Made by a program: the position numbers and the translations under genes. 64,000 bases of DNA, taken from positions 1,984,001 to 2,048,000 of the forward strand of contig OZ244951.1 in NCBI GenBank assembly GCA_965222315.1. Reading direction: 5' to 3'. The notes under the pieces were generated by a model, which had not been told where the DNA came from, searched no databases, and was given only the letters and a program-made list of their open reading frames with translations. Of this stretch, positions 52,244-59,665 are shown one piece after another. Every line of letters begins with the position of its first letter. Position 1 is the stretch's first letter. The DNA is from JACKII01 sp965222315 (GTDB taxonomy: Bacteria > Pseudomonadota > Alphaproteobacteria > Bin95).

Positions 52244-53098
52244 TCAGGCTTGGTCGATGATCTTCACGATGAAGTTGGGTAGCGCAAACGACGCTACGTG
52301 AGTCGCCGGGTTGTAGTATAGGGTCTCGATTCCCAGCGCATCGAAACGGGCCTGGATGGTCTCCAGGCTCTGGTGGCGCAGGTCAGCGTCATCTGTTGCC
52401 CAGCCGAGCGTCATAAAGCCCAGCGCATAGGTCGGGCAGGAAATGACGTAGCAGCCGGCATCATCAAACAGCGACCGAAAGTGCCTGACAGAGCTTTTCA
52501 ATTCATCGCCCTGAACGAACGGCACGCCGTTCTGGGTGACGAGAATACCACCCGGTGTCAGGCAATTTTTACAGTGGCTGTAGAACTCATGCGTAAAGAG
52601 GACAGCGCCCGGTCCAATCGGATCGGTCGAATCGACCAGCACTAAGTCAAACTTCTGGTCGGTCTCGGCGACGAATTTTGCGCCGTCGCCGATGACCAGG
52701 TTGACCCTGGGATCGTCATAGGCCTGGCCGCAGATGCTGGAGAGGTGCTCTTTCGAGATCTCCACAACACCGCCGTCCAGTTCGACTTCGGTGACATGCT
52801 CGACATCGTGCTTCAGCACTTCTTCCAGCAAACCACCGTCGCCGCCGCCGATGATCAGCACGCGCTTTACAGACCCATGGGCCAGCAGCGGCACGTGCGC
52901 GAACATCTCGTGGTAGACGAACTCGTCGCCCTCTGTCGTTTGCACGACACCGTCCAACGTCATGAAGCGGCCGAATTTCCGGTTCCGCATGATCTTGATG
53001 TCCTGAAAGCCGGTATGGCCTTCATAGAGGACTTCTTCGATCTCCAGACGCTGGCCGACTCCGTCGTGCAGGACTTCGTCGAACCAGGTTCCGCTCAT
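52244..53098 (-). CDS. speE: Spermidine synthase
   Basis: The ATG at 53098 overlaps the speD stop by 4 bases. The 284-residue protein transfers an aminopropyl group from decarboxylated SAM to putrescine. The SAM/dcSAM site is LIIGGGDGGLLEEVLKH, the acidic loop is TEVELDGGVVEISKE, and the catalytic Asp is in LVDSTDPIGPG. TLDGVVQTTEGDEFVYHEM is typical of bacterial SpeE. It is co-transcribed with speD, making a complete dcSAM-to-spermidine unit. A terminator follows. Confidence 0.93.
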   Translation of the reverse strand: MSGTWFDEVLHDGVGQRLEIEEVLYEGHTGFQDIKIMRNRKFGRFMTLDGVVQTTEGDEFVYHEMFAHVPLLAHGSVKRVLIIGGGDGGLLEEVLKHDVEHVTEVELDGGVVEISKEHLSSICGQAYDDPRVNLVIGDGAKFVAETDQKFDLVLVDSTDPIGPGAVLFTHEFYSHCKNCLTPGGILVTQNGVPFVQGDELKSSVRHFRSLFDDAGCYVISCPTYALGFMTLGWATDDADLRHQSLETIQARFDALGIETLYYNPATHVASFALPNFIVKIIDQA

Positions 53099-53676
53099 TT
53101 CAGTGCGCTGACCTGCAAGCCGCGGCGATGCTCCGTCAGATTGACGGTCGCCGGAGAGAAGGCTTCCTTCAGCACCTTGATGGCGTTGTAGGGATTGCAG
53201 TCGCCGCACATGAAGATATCCAGCGCTGCAAAGTTCCGCTCCGGCCAGGTGTGAATGCTGATATGGCTCTCGGAGAGAACCACTACGCCGGAAACGCCGC
53301 CATTTGGCTGAAAATGGTGCAGGTCGACGTTCAGGATGGTCGCGCCCGATACAATGGCCGACTTGCGTAACGCAGCCTCCACCGTTTCCAGGTCGTCCAG
53401 ATTGGACGCACCGGCCAGATCGATCAGCAGGTGAATACCGGCAAATTCCAGGCCATCTTTCTTCACAAAGAAGTCCAGACGTTCGTCTTCGGCAGGCGCA
53501 ACGTACTCCGTCACGCCGGCGGTATGCCTCTGATCAGCCTGATCGCGATCCATACAATGAGGATCGACAACCCGAACGGCTTCGTGTTCTTCAGGCTGTA
53601 GAGCGGACGGGACGTCAAAAGACGACTCGTACCCCGCGGCAACAGCCAGCTCTTCGAAAGTGCGATTATCATTCAT
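53095..53676 (-). CDS. speD: S-adenosylmethionine decarboxylase proenzyme, N-terminally extended
   Basis: The 193-residue protein is a pyruvoyl enzyme precursor. Self-cleavage is expected between Glu136 and Ser137 in VVVLSESHISIHTWPE; His142 of the IHTWPE segment and Cys157 in FMCGDCNP are also conserved. The catalytic part (about 68-193) is the normal size for the short bacterial class. The first 67 residues, including RVVDPHCMDRDQADQRH, have no counterpart I know of and are unusual. Its stop overlaps the speE start. The upstream region holds repeated inverted elements (53787-53894). Confidence 0.92.
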   Translation of the reverse strand: MNDNRTFEELAVAAGYESSFDVPSALQPEEHEAVRVVDPHCMDRDQADQRHTAGVTEYVAPAEDERLDFFVKKDGLEFAGIHLLIDLAGASNLDDLETVEAALRKSAIVSGATILNVDLHHFQPNGGVSGVVVLSESHISIHTWPERNFAALDIFMCGDCNPYNAIKVLKEAFSPATVNLTEHRRGLQVSALK

Positions 53677-53786
53677 CGCAAATCTCCCGTGAACCGGTAT
53701 TGGGGGGTGGCAGGAAAGGCGCGCCTTATGACGGAAAGGTTCCGGTGGCGCAAGTTATTTCTTCGTACAACATCAAAGATTTTTTT

Positions 53787-53894
53787 CCTGCCTGAATGAA
53801 GGGCGCATGCGGGCCGCCCATTGCCCTGAAAACAGGCAGTGAAGCAAGCGGCGCAAACCTGCCTGATAGGCAAGAAATAGCGCACTGAGTGCGC
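53787..53894 (-). promoter_or_regulatory. Region of competing inverted repeats upstream of speDE
   Basis: The plus strand has CCTGCCTGA at 53787-53795 and again at 53858-53866, with the complementary CAGGCAG between them at 53833-53839. Read on the minus strand, the single inner element can pair with either flank but not both. A 15-base palindrome (GCGCACT-G-AGTGCGC) is at 53880-53894 and a GCCTGATAGGC dyad at 53861-53871. The block is 110 bases or more upstream of the speD start. It may be a structured leader, an operator array, or a terminator of the gene upstream. Confidence 0.4.
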
Positions 53895-53946
53895 AATTCA
53901 AGGGAAGATATCTAGCCCGTGCAGTATGCGGTACCCGGGCGACGCT

Positions 53947-54603
53947 TTAGGTCCGGCGGTTCCGGCGACGACCGAGGCGAAGACTCCCGGACGTCAGCAC
54001 CGCTGCAGCGAGAAGGCTGATGGAAGCTGGCAGTGGCACCGTGGTTGGGGCTGGCACCGGCGGGGAGGCCGTGCCGATCAGTTGGTGACCGGCGTTTTGA
54101 TGGGAGACGATGGAGCGGCTTTCCGCAACGTTGGTGTCAACCCAGTATTGCTCGTCCGGCGTGCCCAGATCACTAGCGCAAAAGTTCGTACCGATACACC
54201 AGGCAAAAGCAGCGCCGGCAGACCTCCCTGATATGGAAAACACGCTATAGACGCCGGAGTAGGAAGGTTCGAACCGGAACTCCATCTCGGTGGCGGTCGC
54301 GAACATGCCATGGCCATAATTGGCCGGACCTTCGATATCGTATGTCAGTATGGAGCTTGCGGCCGTAGCAGCCGCAGACTGCGAACCGGTGGCAATCGCC
54401 AAATTCCAGCCGACAATGTCACCTGGGGCCAACAGACCGATGGTGCCGTCGGTTGTAATCGTGCCTTGCAGCCGCGCCGACGGGCCGAAACCGGTTGCCG
54501 CGCCCGTAAATATCCGGTCGACGGAATACGAGATGCTGGCGGCGCTACCAGCCGTTGGCAGCACCGCAATTGCGCAGCAAAACGCTGCCACGAGCCTGTT
54601 CAT
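53947..54603 (-). CDS. Secreted VPLPA-CTERM-type protein (paralogue A)
   Basis: The ATG at 54603 gives a 218-residue protein with a signal peptide (MNRLVAAFCCAIAVLPTAGS). The mature domain contains SYSVDRIF, GTITTDGTIGLL and FAWCIGTNFC, shared with the neighbouring paralogue. The C-terminus reads TTVPLPASISLLAAAVL, then a basic RLGRRRNRR tail: a short VPLPA motif, a hydrophobic helix and an Arg-rich end, as recognised by exosortase in VPLPA-CTERM proteins. It should be exported and processed at the envelope. No exosortase gene lies in the window. Function of the domain unknown. Confidence 0.78.
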   Translation of the reverse strand: MNRLVAAFCCAIAVLPTAGSAASISYSVDRIFTGAATGFGPSARLQGTITTDGTIGLLAPGDIVGWNLAIATGSQSAAATAASSILTYDIEGPANYGHGMFATATEMEFRFEPSYSGVYSVFSISGRSAGAAFAWCIGTNFCASDLGTPDEQYWVDTNVAESRSIVSHQNAGHQLIGTASPPVPAPTTVPLPASISLLAAAVLTSGSLRLGRRRNRRT

Positions 54604-54847
54604 CTGACCTGCCATCTCCTGCTATCGCCTAGTCAAGCGCCGGATGCCGGAAGCGTGGCCCAGCGCATGGCACAACTATAAAGAGATATTCAGGTGAGAA
54701 AACAGCAATATAAATGTTGAATTATTCAGGTACGACACATCGGGGCCGGAACTGTGGATAACCTCGATCCGGCCAATTCTCCCGCAGCCCCGGTTGGCCT
54801 CTGCGCGCGATGCGGCGGGCGGCCGCATTACCGGGTCCAGTGTGGAT

Positions 54848-55537
54848 TTAAGCGCGGAGGGGAGGGGACGGCAGTCTGGGGGCTTGTTTTCGGCGGCGCC
54901 GCGCTTGGCGCAAGCCGCTGCCTGCGGCGGCCATCAAGCCGGCGCTGGCAAGTAACAGGATGCCGCCCGGCAATGGCACCGGCGCTGCCAGGTTTTCCCG
55001 GTCTGCCGTACCATATTCCGCGACGGTCCGGCTCTCGTCTTTGTCGAAGCGGATCAGGACCAGTTCATCGGGAATACCGAAATCGTTGTTGCAGAAGTTG
55101 GTTCCGATGCACCAGGCGAAGAAATTGGGAAGCGAGGTGTCTCCGGTAACCGAACTGCCCCCCCAGATGCCGAAAATGGAGTAGAGCGAGCTGAAGGCAG
55201 GCCCGAAAACAAAGTCCAGCCCGGACGGGCCAGCGAACAATCCCTGGTTGTACAAGGTCGGGTCCACTGTTTGGAAGTCGAGCAGTGAGTTGGAGGGATC
55301 GACCGACAGTTGATAAGGGCCGGTCGTCAGCGAAAGGCTCCAATCAAGGATGTTGGACGGCGTAAGGAAGCCAAATGTACCGTCCGTGGTGATCGTGCCT
55401 TTGACTTGGGCCGGCGGGCCAAAGACTGTTTTACCGGGCGTCAAGGTTCGTTCGACCGAGTAAATGACGTTCGCGGCAGCGCGTGTGCCGTACACGGTCA
55501 GCACCAAGGCTGCCAATAAAATTCCAAGCTTCCGCAT
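54848..55537 (-). CDS. Secreted VPLPA-CTERM-type protein (paralogue B)
   Basis: The ATG at 55537 gives a 229-residue protein with a signal peptide (MRKLGILLAALVLTVYGTRA). It shares YSVER, FGPPAQVKGTITTDGTFGFL, and FAWCIGTNFC followed by D-x-G-x-PDE with paralogue A. The tail reads APVPLPGGILLLASAGLMAA, then QARRRRK, a VPLPA-like motif with Gly for Ala, a hydrophobic helix and a basic end, plus a short Pro-rich extension. The two genes are tandem with a 244-base gap and arose by duplication. The mature domain probably folds as a beta-sandwich with a disulfide. Confidence 0.78.
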   Translation of the reverse strand: MRKLGILLAALVLTVYGTRAAANVIYSVERTLTPGKTVFGPPAQVKGTITTDGTFGFLTPSNILDWSLSLTTGPYQLSVDPSNSLLDFQTVDPTLYNQGLFAGPSGLDFVFGPAFSSLYSIFGIWGGSSVTGDTSLPNFFAWCIGTNFCNNDFGIPDELVLIRFDKDESRTVAEYGTADRENLAAPVPLPGGILLLASAGLMAAAGSGLRQARRRRKQAPRLPSPPLRA

Positions 55538-55740
55538 GGTCACCCCTACCGTATCCGTACTCATAATGGCACGCCGACGCGCATACCAAAATATCCGTTA
55601 CGCATACAATTATAGGGAATGGAGGTGGCGGTCAAACCCTCATGTATTGGGTATGGGGTGTCATAGTTGATAGTGCATACACATATATTCGGCTTCTTAC
55701 AGGGGTTGGGCAGGGCGGGCTAACCCAACCGGGCGATGGT

Positions 55741-57516
55741 CTAAAACGCGTCTGCGCTCATCTCCGCCACCAGCGCGCCGCCTGTAACGATGGGGCGTTC
55801 CATGGCGGTGCCTTCGGGGATCAGTTGCTCTGCGAAAAAGCGGGCGACCTTGCGTTTCTGCTTGGCAAAGGCGCTGTCGTCGCCGACCGTCGCCAGCGCC
55901 GAATTCGCCATGAGCCAGCCGCCCGTCACATAGCCAGCCAGTTTCATATAGCTGGTCGCGCCTGCCAGGGCCTCGCCTGGCTGTGTGCCCAAATGCGCCA
56001 CCATCCAGGCGGTGCAGCGCTCCAAACTTTCCAGGCCCTCAGCCAGGGGCGCGCGGATTGCGGCCAGATCGGCATTGTCGTGATTGGCCAGTTCGGCGAC
56101 CGTTGCGGCAATCTCCGCTGCGACTGCCGCCATGGCCTCGCCGCCGTCGCGGCCGAGCTTCCGCCCGACAAGGTCGATGGACTGGATGCCGTTGGTGCCC
56201 TCGTAGATCGAGGAAATCCGAACATCGCGCAGGTGCTGTGCGGCTCCCGTTTCTTCGATAAAGCCCATGCCGCCGTGCACCTGGACGTTGGTAGAGGTAA
56301 CCTCCAGACCCACATCGGTGCTCCAGGCCTTGACGATCGGGATCAGTAAATCGACCCGCCGCTGCGCCAGCTTGCGTGCCTCCGGATCGGGCAGGCGCTT
56401 GGCCAAGTCCAGGCCGGCTGCCGCAGTATAGGCGAGGCAGCGCATGGCTTCCACTTGGGCGCGCATCCGCAAGAGCATGCGGCGCACGTCCGGGTGATGG
56501 ATGATGGTCACCGGATCACGGCTGCCATTGACGGCGTCGCGCATCTGCACCCGGTCTTTGGCAAAGGCGACGGCCTGTTGGTAGGCGCGCTCCGCCACCG
56601 AGAGGCCCTGCAGGCCGACGCCCAGGCGGGCGTTGTTCATCATGGTGAACATGTACTCAATGCCGCGGCATTCCTCGCCAATCAGGTAGCCGACAGCGCC
56701 GTCGTTCTCGCCAAATAGCATAACGGCGGTGGGGGAGGCATGGATCCCGAGTTTGTGCTCCAGGGAGCCGGGGCGCAGATCATTTCGCTGACCGAGAGAG
56801 CCGTCATCGTTCACCAAGAATTTCGGCACGACAAAAAGGGAAATGCCTTTGATGCCCTCCGGCGCGCCCTCGGTGCGGGCCAAGACCAGATGAACGATAT
56901 TCTCTGTCATCTCGTGGTCGCCATAGGAGATGTAAATCTTCTGACCGGAGATTCGGTAGTGATCACCCTCTTTCACCGCCTTGGTCCGCAGCGCGCCGAC
57001 GTCGGAGCCCGCCTGCGGCTCGGTCAAATTCATGGTACCGGACCAAGTGCCGGTAATCATGTTCTCCAGGTATTTGTCCTTCTGCGCGGGCGAGCCATGC
57101 ACCTCCAGCAGTTCGACCGCGCCTTGCGTCAGCAGCGGCCCGAGGGAAAAGCCCAGATTGGCCGAGCCCCAGATCTCGTTCAGCACCGTGCCTACCAGCC
57201 ATGGCAGCCCTTGACCGCCACGCTCGGGATCGAAGACCGGGCCGTTCCAGCCGCCATCCACATAGGCCTTATAGGCTTCCGGAAAGCCATCGGGCATCCG
57301 CACAACGCCATTTTCCAGGCGCGCGCCCTGGGTATCGCCGACCCGAAGAAGCGGCGCCAGCACGCCGCTTGCGAACTTATCCGCTTCGTCCAGCACTGCG
57401 TCGACCAATTCGGTCGAAAGATCTTCAAAGCCTTCCAGCGCTAGCACATTTTCCAGCCCCGCTATTTTGCTGAGGGTAAAGCGGATATCGGCGAGCGGGG
57501 CGGCATAGTTGGACAT
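55741..57516 (-). CDS. Acyl-CoA dehydrogenase (DmdC-like, with extended C-terminal domain)
   Basis: The 591-residue protein is longer than ordinary acyl-CoA dehydrogenases (about 380-400). It has a short N-terminal segment (YAAPLADIRFTLSKIAG), the core with the FAD-binding TEPQAGSDVGALRTKAV and YKISYG-type QKIYISYGDH, the adenine region QVHGGMGFIEETGAAQH, and a C-terminal helical domain. This is the layout of the DmdC/FadE5-type branch that includes 3-methylmercaptopropionyl-CoA dehydrogenase. The substrate is not known; other acyl-CoAs are equally possible. An imperfect hairpin lies about 95 bases upstream. Confidence 0.88.
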   Translation of the reverse strand: MSNYAAPLADIRFTLSKIAGLENVLALEGFEDLSTELVDAVLDEADKFASGVLAPLLRVGDTQGARLENGVVRMPDGFPEAYKAYVDGGWNGPVFDPERGGQGLPWLVGTVLNEIWGSANLGFSLGPLLTQGAVELLEVHGSPAQKDKYLENMITGTWSGTMNLTEPQAGSDVGALRTKAVKEGDHYRISGQKIYISYGDHEMTENIVHLVLARTEGAPEGIKGISLFVVPKFLVNDDGSLGQRNDLRPGSLEHKLGIHASPTAVMLFGENDGAVGYLIGEECRGIEYMFTMMNNARLGVGLQGLSVAERAYQQAVAFAKDRVQMRDAVNGSRDPVTIIHHPDVRRMLLRMRAQVEAMRCLAYTAAAGLDLAKRLPDPEARKLAQRRVDLLIPIVKAWSTDVGLEVTSTNVQVHGGMGFIEETGAAQHLRDVRISSIYEGTNGIQSIDLVGRKLGRDGGEAMAAVAAEIAATVAELANHDNADLAAIRAPLAEGLESLERCTAWMVAHLGTQPGEALAGATSYMKLAGYVTGGWLMANSALATVGDDSAFAKQKRKVARFFAEQLIPEGTAMERPIVTGGALVAEMSADAF

Positions 57517-57610
57517 GGGAGGGATCCCGGAGATGAAGAGAACCGATGGCGGGATGTAGGCGAGCAGGCCTGCAAATGCAAAGAAGAATTCCGAACGTTC
57601 TTCAACGATG

Positions 57611-57641
57611 AATAGGAGGGCAAATGATGTTTGCTCCTATT
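57611..57641. promoter_or_regulatory. Inverted repeat upstream of the acyl-CoA dehydrogenase gene
   Basis: Arms AATAGGAG-GG-CAAA and TTTG-CTCCTATT form a 12-base-pair dyad with a 2-base bulge and a 5-base loop, 95 bases upstream of the acyl-CoA dehydrogenase start. It is in the 607-base region (57517-58123) between that gene and gcvT. Apart from this dyad, the promoter and the riboswitch I see no gene there. It is a candidate operator. Confidence 0.45.
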
Positions 57642-57798
57642 AGTTATAAGCTACCCAGCAAAATATGGGTTCTGATGAAGGTCGCGACGATGGAATGCGT
57701 TTCGCATTTCACCCGAATGTCGTTGTCGCTGGCTTCACATCCGCACGGCACACTGAAGTGAATTATGACATCGTCCACAAGGACCAGAGCCCACACGG

Positions 57799-57826
57799 TT
57801 GACGTCAGCGCTGAGGGCTTTATTTT
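57799..57826 (+). promoter_or_regulatory. Candidate promoter of the gcv operon
   Basis: TTGACG (-35, 5 of 6 match) and TATTTT (-10, 4 of 6) are separated by 16 bases. A start point about 7 bases downstream, near 57833, would place transcription just ahead of the riboswitch. Confidence 0.5.
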
Positions 57827-57846
57827 GAGTTAAAGCCATCGACCTC

Positions 57847-58062
57847 TGCGGGAGAGCTCGTCCCTTGGCAGTAGCCATCGGATGACGCCGAAGGAGCAAC
57901 CGGCCCCGGAAACTCTCAGGCACCGTGGACCGCAGGGTGAGGCACCTCTGGAAAGAGAGCGCGCTTTTCGAAGCGCTCTCCGCCGAAGAAGTAAGCGATG
58001 GACAGGCGGCAGAGATTGCCGAACCGTTTGCGTGAATCTTTCAGGCATAGGAGACAGAGCGG
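57847..58062 (+). promoter_or_regulatory. Tandem glycine riboswitch
   Basis: Two glycine aptamers lie in series before gcvT. Aptamer 1 holds CGCCGAAGGAGCAA at 57886-57899 and ACTCTCAGGCA shortly after. Aptamer 2 holds CGCCGAAGAAGTAA from 57981 and ATCTTTCAGGCA near 58036-58047. These are the conserved cores of the gcvT-motif RNA. The second is bounded by GCTCT and AGAGC, its closing stem. The expected effect is that glycine turns on the glycine-cleavage genes. About 60 bases separate the element from the gcvT start. Confidence 0.9.
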
Positions 58063-58123
58063 GGCTGTGTTTGGACCAATCATGGTTCGAATGGCAGCAA
58101 CCGCGACTCCGGAGGTTCAAACC

Positions 58124-59248
58124 ATGGCGAACCACAGCGACGAGACCCTGCTTGAGACGCCCCTTGCCGCGCTGCATGTGCGGCTCGGTGCCAAAATGGT
58201 GCCGTTTGCCGGCTATTCCATGCCAGTTCAGTACAAAGACGGGGTCCTGAAAGAACACCTGCACACCCGCGCTGCCGCGGGCCTGTTCGATGTCTCCCAC
58301 ATGGGACAGGCGGGCCTGAGCGGACCAGGCGCCGCAGAATTCCTGGAAACCCTGGTCCCGGGCGACATCTTGGGGCTGGAGCCAGGGCGTATGCGCTATA
58401 CCGTGCTGATGGGCGCTGACGGCGGCATTCTGGACGATTTGATGGTGCTGCGGATGGCGGACAACGCCTTTCACCTGGTGGTGAACGCTGCCTGCAAGAC
58501 GGAAGATTTCGCGCATATCGAGGCACATCTGCCAGCCGGCCTGATTTTCACGCCGCGGCCTGAACTGGCGCTCATTGCGCTGCAGGGACCGGAAGCCGCG
58601 GCCACGTTGGCGCAATTGGCGCCGGGGGTGGACCGGATCGACTTCATGCAGTGCGCCAGCGTTTCCGTAGACGGCGCGGACGTGCTCGTCACCCGCTCCG
58701 GCTACACCGGCGAGGACGGCTATGAACTCAGCCTGCATGAAAGCCAGGCGGAGGCGCTGGCCGAAAAGTTGCTCTCGTTCGAGGCGGTCAAACCGATTGG
58801 GCTCGGCGCGCGGGATTCGCTGCGGTTGGAAGCGGGGCTTTGCCTATATGGCCATGACATCGACACAACCACCTCTCCCATCGAGGCCGGACTGATCTGG
58901 ATCATCCCGAAGGCCCGTCGGGGCGCGGATGCCGGCTATCCCGGTGCCGCGCGGATCGCGGAGGAGATCGCAAACGGCGCCTCCCGCCGCCGCGTCGGCA
59001 TTCAGCCGGAAGGCCGGGTGATCGCGCGTGAAGGTTCTCCCGTATTGGATGCCGACGGCAATCGCATTGGTACGGTAACTTCCGGTGGCTTCGGGCCGTC
59101 TGTGGCGGGCCCCGTTGGCATGGGGTATGTGGAACCGCCTCACAACAAGATCGGTACGGCGTTGCAGGTGGAGGTGCGCGGCAAACTGCATCCGGCAAGC
59201 GTCGTCAAGCTGCCGTTCGCCCCTCATCGCTACCATCGCGCCGGTTGA
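58124..59248 (+). CDS. gcvT: Glycine cleavage system T protein (aminomethyltransferase)
   Basis: The ATG at 58124 has GGAGG 8 bases upstream and fits the usual N-terminus; in-frame ATGs at 58082 and 58091 lack such a site. The 374-residue protein takes the methylene group from lipoyl-H protein to tetrahydrofolate. FVPFAGYSMPVQYKDGVLKE-type sequence (AGYSMPVQY), LFDVSHMGQAGLSGPGAAEF, TRSGYTGEDGYELSLHES and LGARDSLRLEAGLCLYGHD are conserved GcvT motifs. It is the first gene of gcvT-H-PA-PB, controlled by the glycine riboswitch. Confidence 0.95.
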   Translation: MANHSDETLLETPLAALHVRLGAKMVPFAGYSMPVQYKDGVLKEHLHTRAAAGLFDVSHMGQAGLSGPGAAEFLETLVPGDILGLEPGRMRYTVLMGADGGILDDLMVLRMADNAFHLVVNAACKTEDFAHIEAHLPAGLIFTPRPELALIALQGPEAAATLAQLAPGVDRIDFMQCASVSVDGADVLVTRSGYTGEDGYELSLHESQAEALAEKLLSFEAVKPIGLGARDSLRLEAGLCLYGHDIDTTTSPIEAGLIWIIPKARRGADAGYPGAARIAEEIANGASRRRVGIQPEGRVIAREGSPVLDADGNRIGTVTSGGFGPSVAGPVGMGYVEPPHNKIGTALQVEVRGKLHPASVVKLPFAPHRYHRAG

Positions 59249-59280
59249 GCCCAAAAATTTCGAAAAGGAGATCAAGAGTC

Positions 59281-59661
59281 ATGGCAAGTGAGCGTTACAC
59301 GGAAGAGCATGAATGGGTCCGCATCGAGGGCTCGATTGCTACCTGCGGCATCAGTGAATACGCCCAGGAACAACTAGGCGATGTCGTGTTCGTCGATCTT
59401 CCGGAGATAGGCATGGTTGTCTCCCAGAATGACGAGATTGCTGTTGTTGAGTCGGTCAAAGCCGCAAGCGACATCTATGCGCCCATCAGCGGAGAGGTGG
59501 TCGAGGTAAATGAGGCCGTCGAAGACGCTCCGGAAACGGTCAACGAGGATGCGCTCGGCAAGGGCTGGCTGTTTAAGATCAAGGTATCGGATGAAGGCGA
59601 AGCCGATGCGCTGATGGATGACAGCAGCTACGCAGATTTTGTGGCCGGATTGGACGAATAA
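59281..59661 (+). CDS. gcvH: Glycine cleavage system H protein
   Basis: The 126-residue protein carries the lipoyl group that shuttles the aminomethyl unit among P, T and L proteins. The lipoylated Lys60 is in VVESVKAASDIYAPISGEVV. TEEHEWVRIEG starts the barrel, and GWLFKIKVSDEGEADALMD ends it. Length is normal. It lies 32 bases after gcvT, with AAAAGGAGATC as its ribosome-binding site, and 4 bases before gcvPA. The L protein (lpd) is not in the window, as is usual. Confidence 0.95.
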   Translation: MASERYTEEHEWVRIEGSIATCGISEYAQEQLGDVVFVDLPEIGMVVSQNDEIAVVESVKAASDIYAPISGEVVEVNEAVEDAPETVNEDALGKGWLFKIKVSDEGEADALMDDSSYADFVAGLDE

Positions 59662-59665
59662 CCTG

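Noticed and set aside
54754..55149. Plus-strand open frame over the VPLPA paralogue B
   Set aside because: The minus-strand frame has a signal peptide, paralogue and sorting tail; this one is Arg/Cys-rich noise.
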